A DNA stretch of 18,617 bases from Bacteroidales bacterium (GTDB lineage: Bacteria > Bacteroidota > Bacteroidia > Bacteroidales > Bacteroidaceae), in assembly GCA_004556745.1 (NCBI GenBank), contig SFFY01000044.1, positions 1 to 18,617 on the forward strand, in the 5' to 3' direction. The notes under the pieces are model-generated. The model did not search any database. It saw only the letters and a program-made list of their open reading frames with translations, and was not told the origin of the DNA. Numbering within the stretch: the stretch's first letter is position 1; the number at the start of each line of letters is the position of its first letter. This document shows, piece by piece, positions 1 through 6,971 of this stretch. A program made the position numbers and the translations under genes.

Positions 1-46
1 GTTGCTCTTACAGAGCGCGACACTTTAATCAATGCAACATCGTTCC

Positions 47-65
47 CCCAGGGCGCTGCCCTGGG
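47..65. repeat. Perfect 8-bp inverted repeat with 3-nt loop
   Basis: CCCAGGGC at 47-54 and GCCCTGGG at 58-65 form a perfect stem around GCT. It lies in the 241-bp stretch downstream of the minus-strand gene ending at 242, and is followed by a second hairpin at 72-107. No poly-T tail follows in either direction, so it looks more like a REP-type palindrome than a terminator. Confidence 0.6.
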
Positions 66-71
66 CTGAGT

Positions 72-107
72 GCAGCAATTGGGCTTACAGCCCGCCACAA
101 TTGTGCA
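72..107. repeat. Nested inverted repeat (GGGCT/AGCCC inside CAATTG/CAATTG)
   Basis: An inner stem GGGCT (81-85) with AGCCC (89-93) sits inside a pair of CAATTG sequences (76-81 and 98-103) flanked by GCAG and TGCAG. Together with the hairpin at 47-65 it makes a compact palindromic cluster. The remainder of 1-241 holds no gene that I can support. Confidence 0.5.
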
Positions 108-145
108 GCCAACGCAGTGAAATCATGCATTTATATGAACGATTG

Positions 146-199
146 CGTTAAGCCAAATGAGCAAAATCGAGTTTACTCGAATTTTGCCATGGCGAGCAA
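146..199 (-). repeat. Intergenic hairpin repeat, copy 1 (covarying stem)
   Basis: The core TCGAGTTTACTCGA (167-180) is a perfect palindrome with 6-bp arms. Flanks CGTTAAGCCAAATGAGCAAA and TTTTGCCATGGCGAG are shared with copy 2 after the tRNA gene (about 5015-5068), so this is a dispersed repeat of about 50 bp, not a chance palindrome. Confidence 0.75.
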
Positions 200-241
200 T
201 CGCACTTTTAAGAACAGCATGACGGTCTTGATCCTCGCCTG

Positions 242-1441
242 CTATTTCACCAGCACGCGCTTGCCGTCCACAATATACACGCCTCGGGGCAGGCTGCCGG
301 AGGAAGAGAGGCGGATGCCGGAGAGGGTGTAGACTTCGCGCTGCGAAGACGAGCCTTCGCAGCGGACGGCGGCTATGGAGGTTGATTTCATCGTGCCGTA
401 GATGCTGATGTCGTGCGCCGGCATCGTGGCAGGCACGTCCTGCCAACCCAAGAACAGGTATTTGTCGCTGTTCGCCACCTCAGGCGGCGTGATGGCTGCG
501 CCGTAAGCCACCTCTTGCGTGGCGTAAAGTTCGTCGCCAAGATAATAACAAACCGTGTATTTGTTGACCGTGAAGACGGCGCTTACAGCAACGTCCTCGG
601 CGGGCATCGTTTCGGGCAGATTGTCCCAACCTGTAAAGGTGTAGCCCTCCTTTGAGGGCGGCTCGGGCAGCGTGATGGCATCGCCGTAGGCTACCTCTTG
701 CGAGGTATAAAGTACGCCGTCGAGGTAATAATTAACCTTGTATTTGTTCACCGTAAAGACGGCATTGACCGTAACGTCGGCGGCAGGCATCGTTTCGGGC
801 AGATTGTCCCAGCCCGTGAACGTGTAGCCCTCCTTCGCTGGCGGCGCGGGCGGCGTGATGGTTGCGCCCTCTGCAAGCGACTGCGTGGCGTAAGTTTCGC
901 CGTCTACAAGGAACGTGAGTGTATGCGTGGCGGGTTCAACGGACGGTTCACTGGCAGTAAGCGCGGCCTGGAAACTGGACGCGGGAACTTCGATGCCCGT
1001 ACGCAGGGAAAGGCGAATGTTGTCGAAAATTACGTTGTAAGTGCCAACCGCCAAAGGAACGTCGGCATTGAGCGTGAGGGAGAAGATTACGCCCGCATTG
1101 CCCGTTATGGCCTGGTTGGTGGACGAATAGCCCACAACGCGCAGCGCACCGTCGGGCAGGGCGTTGGCCATGAGCGTGTGACCGAGCGTGCGGTCGCCGG
1201 GGCGCAGAGTACCTTCTGCCAATGCCACGCCTTCGGGCAGGAGAAGGTCCATTTGGAAGGCGGTGAGATTTGTGGTGCCGGGATTGAGCAACTCTACATT
1301 GAGTTGCCAGTTGCGGCCGGCGCGCGTTTCGGTTATGGTGGCCTGCACCGTGCAGTCGTTTTCGTCGGCAGCCTGGGCGGCGGGCGCGGTGAAGCAGACC
1401 GCGGAGAGGATAGACAATATTATATATATATATCGTTTCAT
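242..1441 (-). CDS. Secreted T9SS-type protein with cohesin-like domain and Listeria-Bacteroides repeats
   Basis: This 399-residue surface or secreted protein begins with a signal peptide (residues 1-24, hydrophobic core followed by AQA). Residues about 30-165 have the alternating beta pattern of a cohesin-like fold (FQMDLLLPEGVAL). From about 172 to 350 come three copies of a 61-residue unit of the Listeria-Bacteroides (Flg_new/InlB B-repeat) type, with the signature YTFTGWDNLPETMPA; the third copy is diverged. The tail (about 367-399: VYTLSGIRL, RGVYIVDGKRVLVK) resembles a T9SS sorting domain. The start is the ATG at 1441-1439. It lies downstream of the CotH gene on the same strand, separated by 105 bp of hairpin repeat. 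The family suggests adhesion or surface display; no enzymatic motif is seen. Partner and substrate are unknown. Confidence 0.85.
   Translation of the reverse strand: MKRYIYIILSILSAVCFTAPAAQAADENDCTVQATITETRAGRNWQLNVELLNPGTTNLTAFQMDLLLPEGVALAEGTLRPGDRTLGHTLMANALPDGALRVVGYSSTNQAITGNAGVIFSLTLNADVPLAVGTYNVIFDNIRLSLRTGIEVPASSFQAALTASEPSVEPATHTLTFLVDGETYATQSLAEGATITPPAPPAKEGYTFTGWDNLPETMPAADVTVNAVFTVNKYKVNYYLDGVLYTSQEVAYGDAITLPEPPSKEGYTFTGWDNLPETMPAEDVAVSAVFTVNKYTVCYYLGDELYATQEVAYGAAITPPEVANSDKYLFLGWQDVPATMPAHDISIYGTMKSTSIAAVRCEGSSSQREVYTLSGIRLSSSGSLPRGVYIVDGKRVLVK
392..928 (-). repeat. 183-bp in-gene tandem repeats encoding Flg_new/InlB B units
   Basis: The DNA repeats with a period of 183 bp: the stretch starting CGTTTCGGGCAGATTGTCCC occurs at 608 and again at 791 with almost no change. 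The third unit nearer the 3' end of the gene (low coordinates) is much more diverged. High identity between adjacent units is the usual substrate for copy-number change by recombination. Confidence 0.8.
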
Positions 1442-1456
1442 GGGGTTGATGTTTTT

Positions 1457-1542
1457 AGTAAACGAGTTTTTTAGTAAACAAGTAGACGAGTAGACGAGTA
1501 AACAAGTAGACGAGACAGCGATGTCTTGTTTCCTTGTTTACT
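1457..1542. repeat. Tandem 8-bp AGTARACR array ending in a hairpin
   Basis: From 1457 to 1520 the sequence keeps an 8-nt register: AGTAAACG, AGTTTTTT, AGTAAACA, AGTAGACG, AGTAGACG, AGTAAACA, AGTAGACG, AGACAGCG. The last units (1497-1517) pair with 1522-1542 (18 of 21 Watson-Crick plus two G-T pairs) around a GCGA loop. The array fills the gap between the CotH gene and the repeat-protein gene, so it could act as an intercistronic terminator or processing hairpin, although no T-run follows it directly. Confidence 0.75.
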
Positions 1543-1546
1543 CGCT

Positions 1547-4500
1547 TTATTTTACCAAAATCTTCTTATTGTTCACAATGTACAGGCCGGAGGGCAGAGC
1601 GATGCGTTGCTTGCCGCCCGCAAGGGATACAGAGCGGAAGAGACGGCCGTCGGCTGTGTATACCTTCACGCTGCCCTGCGCGGGTGCATCAAGGTAGAGG
1701 GCATCGCCGCCCGTGGCATCAGCGTCCTTCATCGCGTCGATGCCTGTCGTTGCGTCCATATCGAAAGCTGCGGAGCGCGGCAGGAGGCGCAGTTCCTCGC
1801 CGGCGGCGTTCACAAGCACGGCATCATCGATGCTGAGCACGCGGCGGTCGGCAGGCACGAAGCCTTCTGCCGTCACGTAGAGGTCGAGCACGTTCTCGCC
1901 GGCAGGCAGCACTTCATTGACCGCACCGTAAACGGCCACGCGGTAACGCCCTTCGCCAAGGCAGGCTATGCGATAGGCGCGTCCCTCCCAAGCCTCTGGC
2001 AGCGAGAGGTCTTGGAGCGCGATGCCTTCGGGGAGGAGCACGTCGAACTGTGCGGCGGCATAAGCCGTTTCACTATCTATATTGAAGGAGACAGGCACGC
2101 GCGTCACGCCGCCTGCTGTCGCCGTGAATGCCTGCGGACGCACCGTAGCGGCCGAACGCGGCAGGAGCTGCTTGCGCTGCGTATTGGCAGGCTGCTGCAT
2201 GACGAGTGCCACGATATGCACGGCATCGTTCACGGTGATCTCCTTGTTCCCGTCGGCATCGGCCTGGTTGAAATCGAACGTTTCATTTTCCAGTCCGAGG
2301 ATATTGTTCATCACGCACACCACGTCGGCCACGCTGATAGCACCGTCGAGGTTCACGTCGCCGCGCTCGATGGCCGGCTCCTGCGTGAGGTCGTAAGTCT
2401 GAAGGTTGCGGTAAATATAATCGGCATGCTGCTGCAACCACGTTTTGCAGTTGGTAACAAACGTGTCGTACTTGCTGCCGTCGCCCCACTTCGTAGCATT
2501 GTGCTGGAAAGACGAATTGGCAAAGGCGTAGTAGTCGTCTACGTATTCCAAAAGTTCTGCGAAGTCGTTTTCAAGATATTTCGTCCAAAGGGCATACGTG
2601 GCACGTTTCACCTTATCGCTGTTATAGAATAGATTCGTGAAGAAGGGACGCCCTGTGTCGTAATAAGCCGTAAAGAAATTCTGTTCGGCATTACGCTGAC
2701 AATAGGATGTGGTGCCTTCATAACCAAAGCCCCAGTCGAAGTCCCATGCCGGACCAAAGACGTACTTGCTGTGGAGCGAGAGGAGGTCTTCCTTATAAAG
2801 GAACACGCTCTTGGGGTGCAGGAGCTCGAGGTTTTGCGACAGCATATTCACGAGCATATAGCGGGCAAACATCTCGCAGTCCATATCTTCCTCATACTCA
2901 GCCCCGCCGCTGTAAATCTTTTGTGTGAAAGCATTGAAATCGTTTTCGATAAGCTGCTGTTGCGCGTAGTCGGGATAGGTAGAAAGGTCTGGCTCTTTGA
3001 TGTTTACAGGCAGTTGGAAATAACTATCGCGAAACTTATAGGTTTCGTCGAAATATTGATCCAGTTCGAGGAGGGTGGCATTGGTCTCGTCGTCGAGCGA
3101 AACGCTGTTGTTGGCAAAGCCCACGTGCTGCGTGAAGTTGTAGCTGCCGCGATACTCGCCGTTGATGTAGAGTTCCACGGGCACAATGTCATTCGCCCCC
3201 GCCGAAGCCACGGCCTTAGCGATGCGCTGCGCCACGGCGTTGGTCATCATCGAGCCTGTAATCTTGTTGGCAAGCAGCACCCAACTCTTGCCGGCAGTCA
3301 TGCCGAAAGGCTTTTTCTTCGAAGCGAATTTCAGTCGGTAGGGGTTCTTGGCATAGGGGTTGCTCGACCAGCTGGTGTTGCCTCGGCCTTTCACCTGCAC
3401 GGAGTCGGTAAAGTCGGGCCACACGCCTGCGCCGTCGATAATGATTTGGGCGTTGAGATAATAGTCCTTGCTCGAAATCATCTGCCCGTTCTCAATGTTG
3501 AGGTCGATGCGCGGCACGGACGTCGCCCTATCGGTGAGCCAGTCTACGCTGACTGTGACATCGCGTCCGTAGGGGAGCCAGGTGTATTCGTAGACGGCGG
3601 GACTGATGAGCGTAGGCTCATCGCCGCTATCGGTCACCGTCACTTTATAGAGGGAGAACGATGCCATGGCAAGATAGTTCTTATAGCTTGCCGATGTCAT
3701 CACGAAGCGCAGATGCCGATAAGGGTTTCCGAGATTGATTGTCTGCGATGTGAACGACATACCCACGCCTAAGGGCAAGCCATCAGCCTGCGCGAACGTC
3801 CGTACATCGTCCCACTTCGTGCCGTCGAAAGAAGCCTGCACAAGGAAGCTCATCGGGTAGCGGGCGGCATCAGAGCGCGTTTCGTAACCGAAGCGTATCT
3901 GCTGCACCGCCTCTTCAAGGTCTACTTGCAAATATGGGTTCTGGTCGGTCGGCAGCTTTTCGTATTGACCCGTGCCCCAGGTGGAATGGAAAAAGGTAGA
4001 AGGATCATCGTCGAGCAGCATCGCCAGGCCTTCCGTCTCCTCGTAGTTCGACGGGGCGTTGGTGGAGAGCATCTCCACGGTGAGGGGAATGGCCGTCGCC
4101 TCCTCTGTGTCGGCGGAGGGTTCGCTCCACACCTCGTCCTGCACCAGCCTGTGGCTCATGATGCGCCAGCCGTCTCGTGCAATCGTGTAAACCACATCGC
4201 CGTCGAAGCGCGGGCGCGACACTTTGCTCGTCTGCTCCGCGCCGTCAACATACACCCGTGCGCCCTGCTCACTCAACTGGAAAGAGGGCGTGAGGCGCTT
4301 GCCGATGGCACCCACACTGGCCGTGATGTGGTCGCCGTCGATAGCGGCAATCACATCGGTGAACACCTGCGGGTTGTATTTGTTGTTAAACTTGAAAGAG
4401 GTGAACGTCGGCAAATCTGCCAGCGAAGGCCCAGCCGTGCGCACGGAGTCCAGTTCGCTCTCGGCGTAATAAACCACCGAGTCATTGTTGAGCGTGATGC

Positions 4501-4675
4501 AAAGTTGTCCCTCCGAGGAAACGTGCCCTTTGAGTAGGGCAGCGGGGAATACGTCGGCGGTGCCGTTCTTGGAATAGACGAACAGCGAGTCGCCCGTCTG
4601 CACTTCCTGCGCCGCGCCGCTGGTCGCGACGGCACAGAAAACCGACAAAAAAGTTGTGCGTAAAATGTTTTTCAT
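1547..4675 (-). CDS. Secreted CotH-kinase family protein with discoidin, dockerin and cohesin-like modules
   Basis: This is a multi-domain T9SS-type surface protein of 1042 residues. A signal peptide (1-23) is followed by an unassigned region, a discoidin/F5-8C-like domain (about 203-346, with LLDDDPSTFFHSTW), a CotH kinase domain (about 388-718, with KGRGNTSW and GPAWDFDWGFG), a type I dockerin-like domain (about 771-828, two calcium-loop repeats GDVNLDGAISVADVV and DADGNKEITVNDAV), a cohesin-like domain (about 848-963) and a sorting tail ending GLYIVNNKKILVK. The ATG at 4675 is chosen over an in-frame TTG two codons upstream because the signal peptide begins with MKN. CotH proteins are atypical protein kinases in spore coats; the role of Bacteroidales surface versions is unclear. 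Paired repeat promoters lie upstream at 4711-4803. Confidence 0.88.
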   Translation of the reverse strand: MKNILRTTFLSVFCAVATSGAAQEVQTGDSLFVYSKNGTADVFPAALLKGHVSSEGQLCITLNNDSVVYYAESELDSVRTAGPSLADLPTFTSFKFNNKYNPQVFTDVIAAIDGDHITASVGAIGKRLTPSFQLSEQGARVYVDGAEQTSKVSRPRFDGDVVYTIARDGWRIMSHRLVQDEVWSEPSADTEEATAIPLTVEMLSTNAPSNYEETEGLAMLLDDDPSTFFHSTWGTGQYEKLPTDQNPYLQVDLEEAVQQIRFGYETRSDAARYPMSFLVQASFDGTKWDDVRTFAQADGLPLGVGMSFTSQTINLGNPYRHLRFVMTSASYKNYLAMASFSLYKVTVTDSGDEPTLISPAVYEYTWLPYGRDVTVSVDWLTDRATSVPRIDLNIENGQMISSKDYYLNAQIIIDGAGVWPDFTDSVQVKGRGNTSWSSNPYAKNPYRLKFASKKKPFGMTAGKSWVLLANKITGSMMTNAVAQRIAKAVASAGANDIVPVELYINGEYRGSYNFTQHVGFANNSVSLDDETNATLLELDQYFDETYKFRDSYFQLPVNIKEPDLSTYPDYAQQQLIENDFNAFTQKIYSGGAEYEEDMDCEMFARYMLVNMLSQNLELLHPKSVFLYKEDLLSLHSKYVFGPAWDFDWGFGYEGTTSYCQRNAEQNFFTAYYDTGRPFFTNLFYNSDKVKRATYALWTKYLENDFAELLEYVDDYYAFANSSFQHNATKWGDGSKYDTFVTNCKTWLQQHADYIYRNLQTYDLTQEPAIERGDVNLDGAISVADVVCVMNNILGLENETFDFNQADADGNKEITVNDAVHIVALVMQQPANTQRKQLLPRSAATVRPQAFTATAGGVTRVPVSFNIDSETAYAAAQFDVLLPEGIALQDLSLPEAWEGRAYRIACLGEGRYRVAVYGAVNEVLPAGENVLDLYVTAEGFVPADRRVLSIDDAVLVNAAGEELRLLPRSAAFDMDATTGIDAMKDADATGGDALYLDAPAQGSVKVYTADGRLFRSVSLAGGKQRIALPSGLYIVNNKKILVK

Positions 4676-4710
4676 GGTCAATAGAAAGAAAAGGGCTTAG
4701 AAGTAAGCGC

Positions 4711-4803
4711 CTAACTCCTGCAAAGTTAGTGCGAGGTGAGAGCAGATAGGTCAAGCTTGCTTGAAAGCTTATGCCGAACCGAAGCCTAACTTCTGCAAAA
4801 TTA
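4711..4803 (-). promoter_or_regulatory. Repeat element with two Bacteroidetes -7 boxes upstream of the CotH gene
   Basis: Read on the minus strand, the element has TAATTTTG (4803-4796) and TAACTTTG (4728-4721), each matching TAnnTTTG and each followed by GCAG and a GTTAGGC tract. A TTTG at 4828-4825 lies 21 nt ahead of the distal box and fits a -33 element. Between the boxes is the hairpin TCAAGCAAGCTTGA (4764-4751). The same architecture occurs upstream of kdsA (6872-6960). The proximal box is about 45 nt from the CotH start codon. Confidence 0.7.
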
Positions 4804-4855
4804 CGCCTTTTTTATATGATACCGCAAAAAAACAATCATTTTTCCTGTAAGATAA

Positions 4856-4885
4856 TTGCTGTTTTAGAAATATTCGCTACCTTTG
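4856..4885 (+). promoter_or_regulatory. Promoter of tRNA-Ser
   Basis: TTG at 4856-4858 and TACCTTTG at 4878-4885 are separated by 19 nt, which matches the Bacteroidetes primary sigma consensus (TTTG/TTG, 19-21 nt, TAnnTTTG). The -7 box ends 27 nt before the mature tRNA 5' end. Confidence 0.75.
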
Positions 4886-4912
4886 CACGCGATTATTGAA
4901 ACCAAAGACCTT

Positions 4913-5000
4913 GGAGAGGTGCTCGAGTGGTTGAAGAGGCACGCCTGGAAAGCGTGTAGCCGGCAAAACCGGCTCGCAGGTTCGAATCCTGTTCTCTCCG
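4913..5000 (+). tRNA. tRNA-Ser(GGA)
   Basis: An 88-nt class II tRNA. The acceptor stem pairs GGAGAGG (4913-4919) with TCTCTCC (4993-4999) with one G-U pair, and G5000 is the discriminator. The anticodon loop CTGGAAA gives anticodon GGA, which reads UCC/UCU serine codons. A long variable arm (GCCGG...CCGGC) is typical of tRNA-Ser, and the T loop is TTCGAAT. CCA is not encoded (CAA follows), so it is added after transcription. Confidence 0.97.
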
Positions 5001-5014
5001 CAATTTGAACGTTT

Positions 5015-5068
5015 TCGTTAAGCCAGATGAGCAAAGGCAAGTTTACTCGAACTTTGCCATGGCGAGGA
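5015..5068 (-). repeat. Intergenic hairpin repeat, copy 2
   Basis: The core at 5037-5050 (GCAAGTTTACTCGA) is an imperfect version of the 14-bp palindrome. Its flanks, including GCCATGGCGAGGAAT, match copy 1 at 146-199 over about 50 bp. It begins 15 bp after the tRNA gene. Confidence 0.7.
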
Positions 5069-5078
5069 ATTTTCATGC

Positions 5079-5122
5079 AAGTGAGCGCAATCAAGTTTAC
5101 TTGAATTGCCGAGCGCAGCCGA
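5079..5122 (-). repeat. Intergenic hairpin repeat, copy 3
   Basis: The core TCAAGTTTACTTGA (5091-5104) is a perfect 6-bp-arm palindrome. On the minus strand the flanks read GGCTGCGCTCGGCAAT and GATTGCGCTCACTTG, closely matching the kdsA-upstream copy (GGCTGCGGCTCGGCAAT and GATTGCACTCGCCTTG). Here no TAnnTTTG boxes accompany it. Confidence 0.75.
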
Positions 5123-5152
5123 AAATGTCAAAGAAAAACGTCTGTTGAAAAC

Positions 5153-5184
5153 GAAAGATATGCAATGAACATTGCATATCTTTC
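5153..5184 (+). terminator. Strong hairpin between tRNA-Ser and the radical SAM gene
   Basis: GAAAGATATGCAATG (5153-5167) and CATTGCATATCTTTC (5170-5184) are perfect 15-bp complements separated by AA. A T-rich stretch follows (TTTGCTTT), so a terminator for the tRNA transcript is the simplest reading. The short spacer also makes it a near-perfect palindrome, so a protein-binding site cannot be excluded. Confidence 0.55.
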
Positions 5185-5229
5185 TTTGCTTTAAGGCAAG
5201 ACACCTTCAAACACTGTTTATATTATTAT

Positions 5230-6294
5230 ATGGGTATCCTCAACAAACGGCGGCGCAAACTACTTTGGAAAGCTATCGGACGGATGGACGCAAATACTTT
5301 CAGCTGGAAGTATCTGCGCAACAGATGGCGGTGGTTGCGACTCGACAAAACTAAGGGCACGGAAATCCCCCATCCCACAAACTTTATGCTCGAGCTGGGC
5401 AACGTGTGCAACCTGCATTGCGTGACGTGCCCCCGGGAATACGAATACGGCAAGACCATGGACGTGGGCTTCATGCCGGCCGACAAGGCAAAGGGCATCA
5501 TCGACGAAGTGCTGCCATACCTCGACTCTATCGGGCTGACGGGACTGGGCGAAACTTTCATGTACCCGCATCTCCTGGACATAGCGAGGTACATCAAGCA
5601 AAGGAAGCGGTCGGTGATTGTCACGGTGTCTACCAACGCGCATTTCAAGGGTTTCTTGGAAAAAATCACGCCCGTGCTGCCTTATATCGACAATATCCAG
5701 TTCTCGGTCGACGGCGTGGGAGCGGTCTACGAGACGATACGTCCGGGCACGGATTTCGACTTTATCAAGAACAACATCAAAGAAACTATGAGCAGGGGCA
5801 GGCACGTGGAATACATGATAAACTGCGTGGTGAGCGACCGCAACTGCCAGGATATGGCGGGCGTGGTGCGCCTCGCCGCCGAACTCGGCGTGACCTACGT
5901 GAACTTCAACGTGATGAGTATCGCCTCGATGCCCGCCCGCGAACGCAGCTTCTATGATTATTTCAAATCCGAAACGTTTGCCGCCGCCCTGCGCGACCTC
6001 GAAGCCACCAAACAGCAGTATCCCCAGATTGAGGTGACGGGACCCGAACCGCCCGCACGGCCGAATTTTCAAGACTGTGCATTTCCGTGGTCTTACCCCT
6101 ACATCACTTGGGACGGCTACTACGTGCCTTGCTGCGGCAAACCGTTCCCCAAACTCCTCCACTTCGGCAACGTGTTCACCGATGGCGGTGTGATGAAGGT
6201 GCTCAACAGCAACCGCGCTCAAGCATTCCGCCGCCAGTGGCAGGAGAACAAAGCGCCTGGTTTCTGCCACAACTGCCAGTTCGTAGATTTTTAG
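5230..6294 (+). CDS. Radical SAM/SPASM domain protein
   Basis: The 354-residue protein carries the radical SAM CxxxCxxC motif at C60, C64 and C67 (CNLHCVTC), which holds the SAM-binding 4Fe-4S cluster, then a TIM-barrel-like region with GLTGLGETFMYPHL and FSVDGVG. The C-terminus (about 275-354) has a SPASM/Twitch-like cysteine set (CAFPW, PCCGKPFP, CHNC) for auxiliary iron-sulfur binding. Such enzymes modify peptides or sugars or activate partner enzymes; no peptide precursor or partner enzyme is visible beside it, so the substrate is unknown. The N-terminus is basic (RRRKLLWK). The ATG at 5230 follows an AT-rich tract without a Shine-Dalgarno sequence. It appears monocistronic, ending in the terminator at 6346-6379. 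Confidence 0.88.
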   Translation: MGILNKRRRKLLWKAIGRMDANTFSWKYLRNRWRWLRLDKTKGTEIPHPTNFMLELGNVCNLHCVTCPREYEYGKTMDVGFMPADKAKGIIDEVLPYLDSIGLTGLGETFMYPHLLDIARYIKQRKRSVIVTVSTNAHFKGFLEKITPVLPYIDNIQFSVDGVGAVYETIRPGTDFDFIKNNIKETMSRGRHVEYMINCVVSDRNCQDMAGVVRLAAELGVTYVNFNVMSIASMPARERSFYDYFKSETFAAALRDLEATKQQYPQIEVTGPEPPARPNFQDCAFPWSYPYITWDGYYVPCCGKPFPKLLHFGNVFTDGGVMKVLNSNRAQAFRRQWQENKAPGFCHNCQFVDF

Positions 6295-6345
6295 AAACAT
6301 TGTTCGTAACGAGTAGACAAATAAAGTTTTAATAACCGCCGACAC

Positions 6346-6379
6346 AGAAACAGCCTCCCGGATGCGGGAGGCTGTTTCT
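6346..6379 (+). terminator. Rho-independent terminator of the radical SAM gene
   Basis: A perfect 15-bp stem, AGAAACAGCCTCCCG (6346-6360) with CGGGAGGCTGTTTCT (6365-6379), closes on loop GATG, with a T-rich tail (ATTTTTTATCC) a few bases on. It lies about 50 bp after the stop codon. Confidence 0.9.
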
Positions 6380-6554
6380 ATATACGTATTTTTTATCCTG
6401 AAAAACCCAGCACACCCAGCACTACTCCGCCTATCTATTTATATATAAGTTGGTTGTGAGTGTATAGTTTACCGTTCAAACTATACACTTGTGACGGGTT
6501 TGGGATTATATTTGCGAAGTGCCTGCACGAAAATTTCAGGCAGTTTGCACCTTA

Positions 6555-6752
6555 AAATTTTTATTTCCTCGGCACTATTTTTCTCTTTCAGCAAGATATT
6601 TTTTTCCATCACCAAGAAAAAGTTTGTTACAAAGTTTGTAATATGCGTTACAAAGTTTGTAACATGTGTTAGAAACTTTGTAACAAAAACTTTCTGCGTA
6701 GAAAGGAAAAAATATCTGCGCATGTAAGGAAAAATATCTCGGAAATAATTTC
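6555..6752. repeat. About 200-bp imperfect palindrome with 21-bp palindromic tandem core
   Basis: The core has three 21-nt units starting at 6626, 6647 and 6668 (GTTACAAAGTTTGTAAC in the central unit), each itself a palindrome. The flanks are also inverted: AGATATTTTTTTCC near 6595 pairs with GGAAAAAATATCT at 6706-6718, and TTATTTCC near 6560 pairs with GGAAATAA at 6741-6748. The whole could fold as one long hairpin. Short open frames cross it on both strands but look like a by-product of the 21-nt (7-codon) period. It makes up much of the 744-bp gap between the radical SAM gene and kdsA. Confidence 0.65.
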
Positions 6753-6871
6753 CATGCCGACATAGCAAATGCCCACGCCTCACGGGAGAAACGAAATGCT
6801 CTGACGGCAGAAAATGATGCAACAACAATAAACTATAAAGCAAAGTAAGCAAGTTGATAAGTTTTTTTACG

Positions 6872-6960
6872 TAACTTTGCAGAAGATAGGCTGCGGCTCG
6901 GCAATTCAAATAAATTTGATTGCACTCGCCTTGCACTATCTTTGCAAAAGATAGGCTGCG
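6872..6960 (+). promoter_or_regulatory. Repeat element with two Bacteroidetes -7 boxes upstream of kdsA
   Basis: TAACTTTG (6872-6879) and TATCTTTG (6937-6944) both match TAnnTTTG and are each followed by GCARAAGATAGGCTGCGGCTC. Between them lies the hairpin TCAAATAAATTTGA (6906-6919). TTTG at 6915-6918, inside the hairpin, is 18 nt ahead of the second box and may be its -33 element. The second box would start transcripts about 90 nt before the kdsA ATG. Confidence 0.7.
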
Positions 6961-6971
6961 GCTCAGCAAGA

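Noticed and set aside
698..1474. Long plus-strand open frame opposite the repeat-protein gene
   Set aside because: Antisense shadow of a clear secreted protein with domains; composition is that of a reverse-complement frame.
1457..1542. CRISPR array
   Set aside because: Units are 8 bp with no spacers, and no cas genes are present in the window.
4676..4681. Upstream TTG start for the CotH gene
   Set aside because: The ATG two codons on gives a standard MKN signal peptide start.
5260..6345. 361-residue minus-strand open frame opposite the radical SAM gene
   Set aside because: The opposite strand has the CxxxCxxC motif and SPASM cysteines; this frame is His/Arg/Val-rich noise of a GC-rich antisense strand and crosses the terminator.
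6481..6969. Minus-strand 162-residue open frame and plus-strand frame 6491-6727
   Set aside because: They cross the 200-bp palindrome and the promoter cassette; their repeats follow from the 21-nt DNA period and there is no domain or sensible start.
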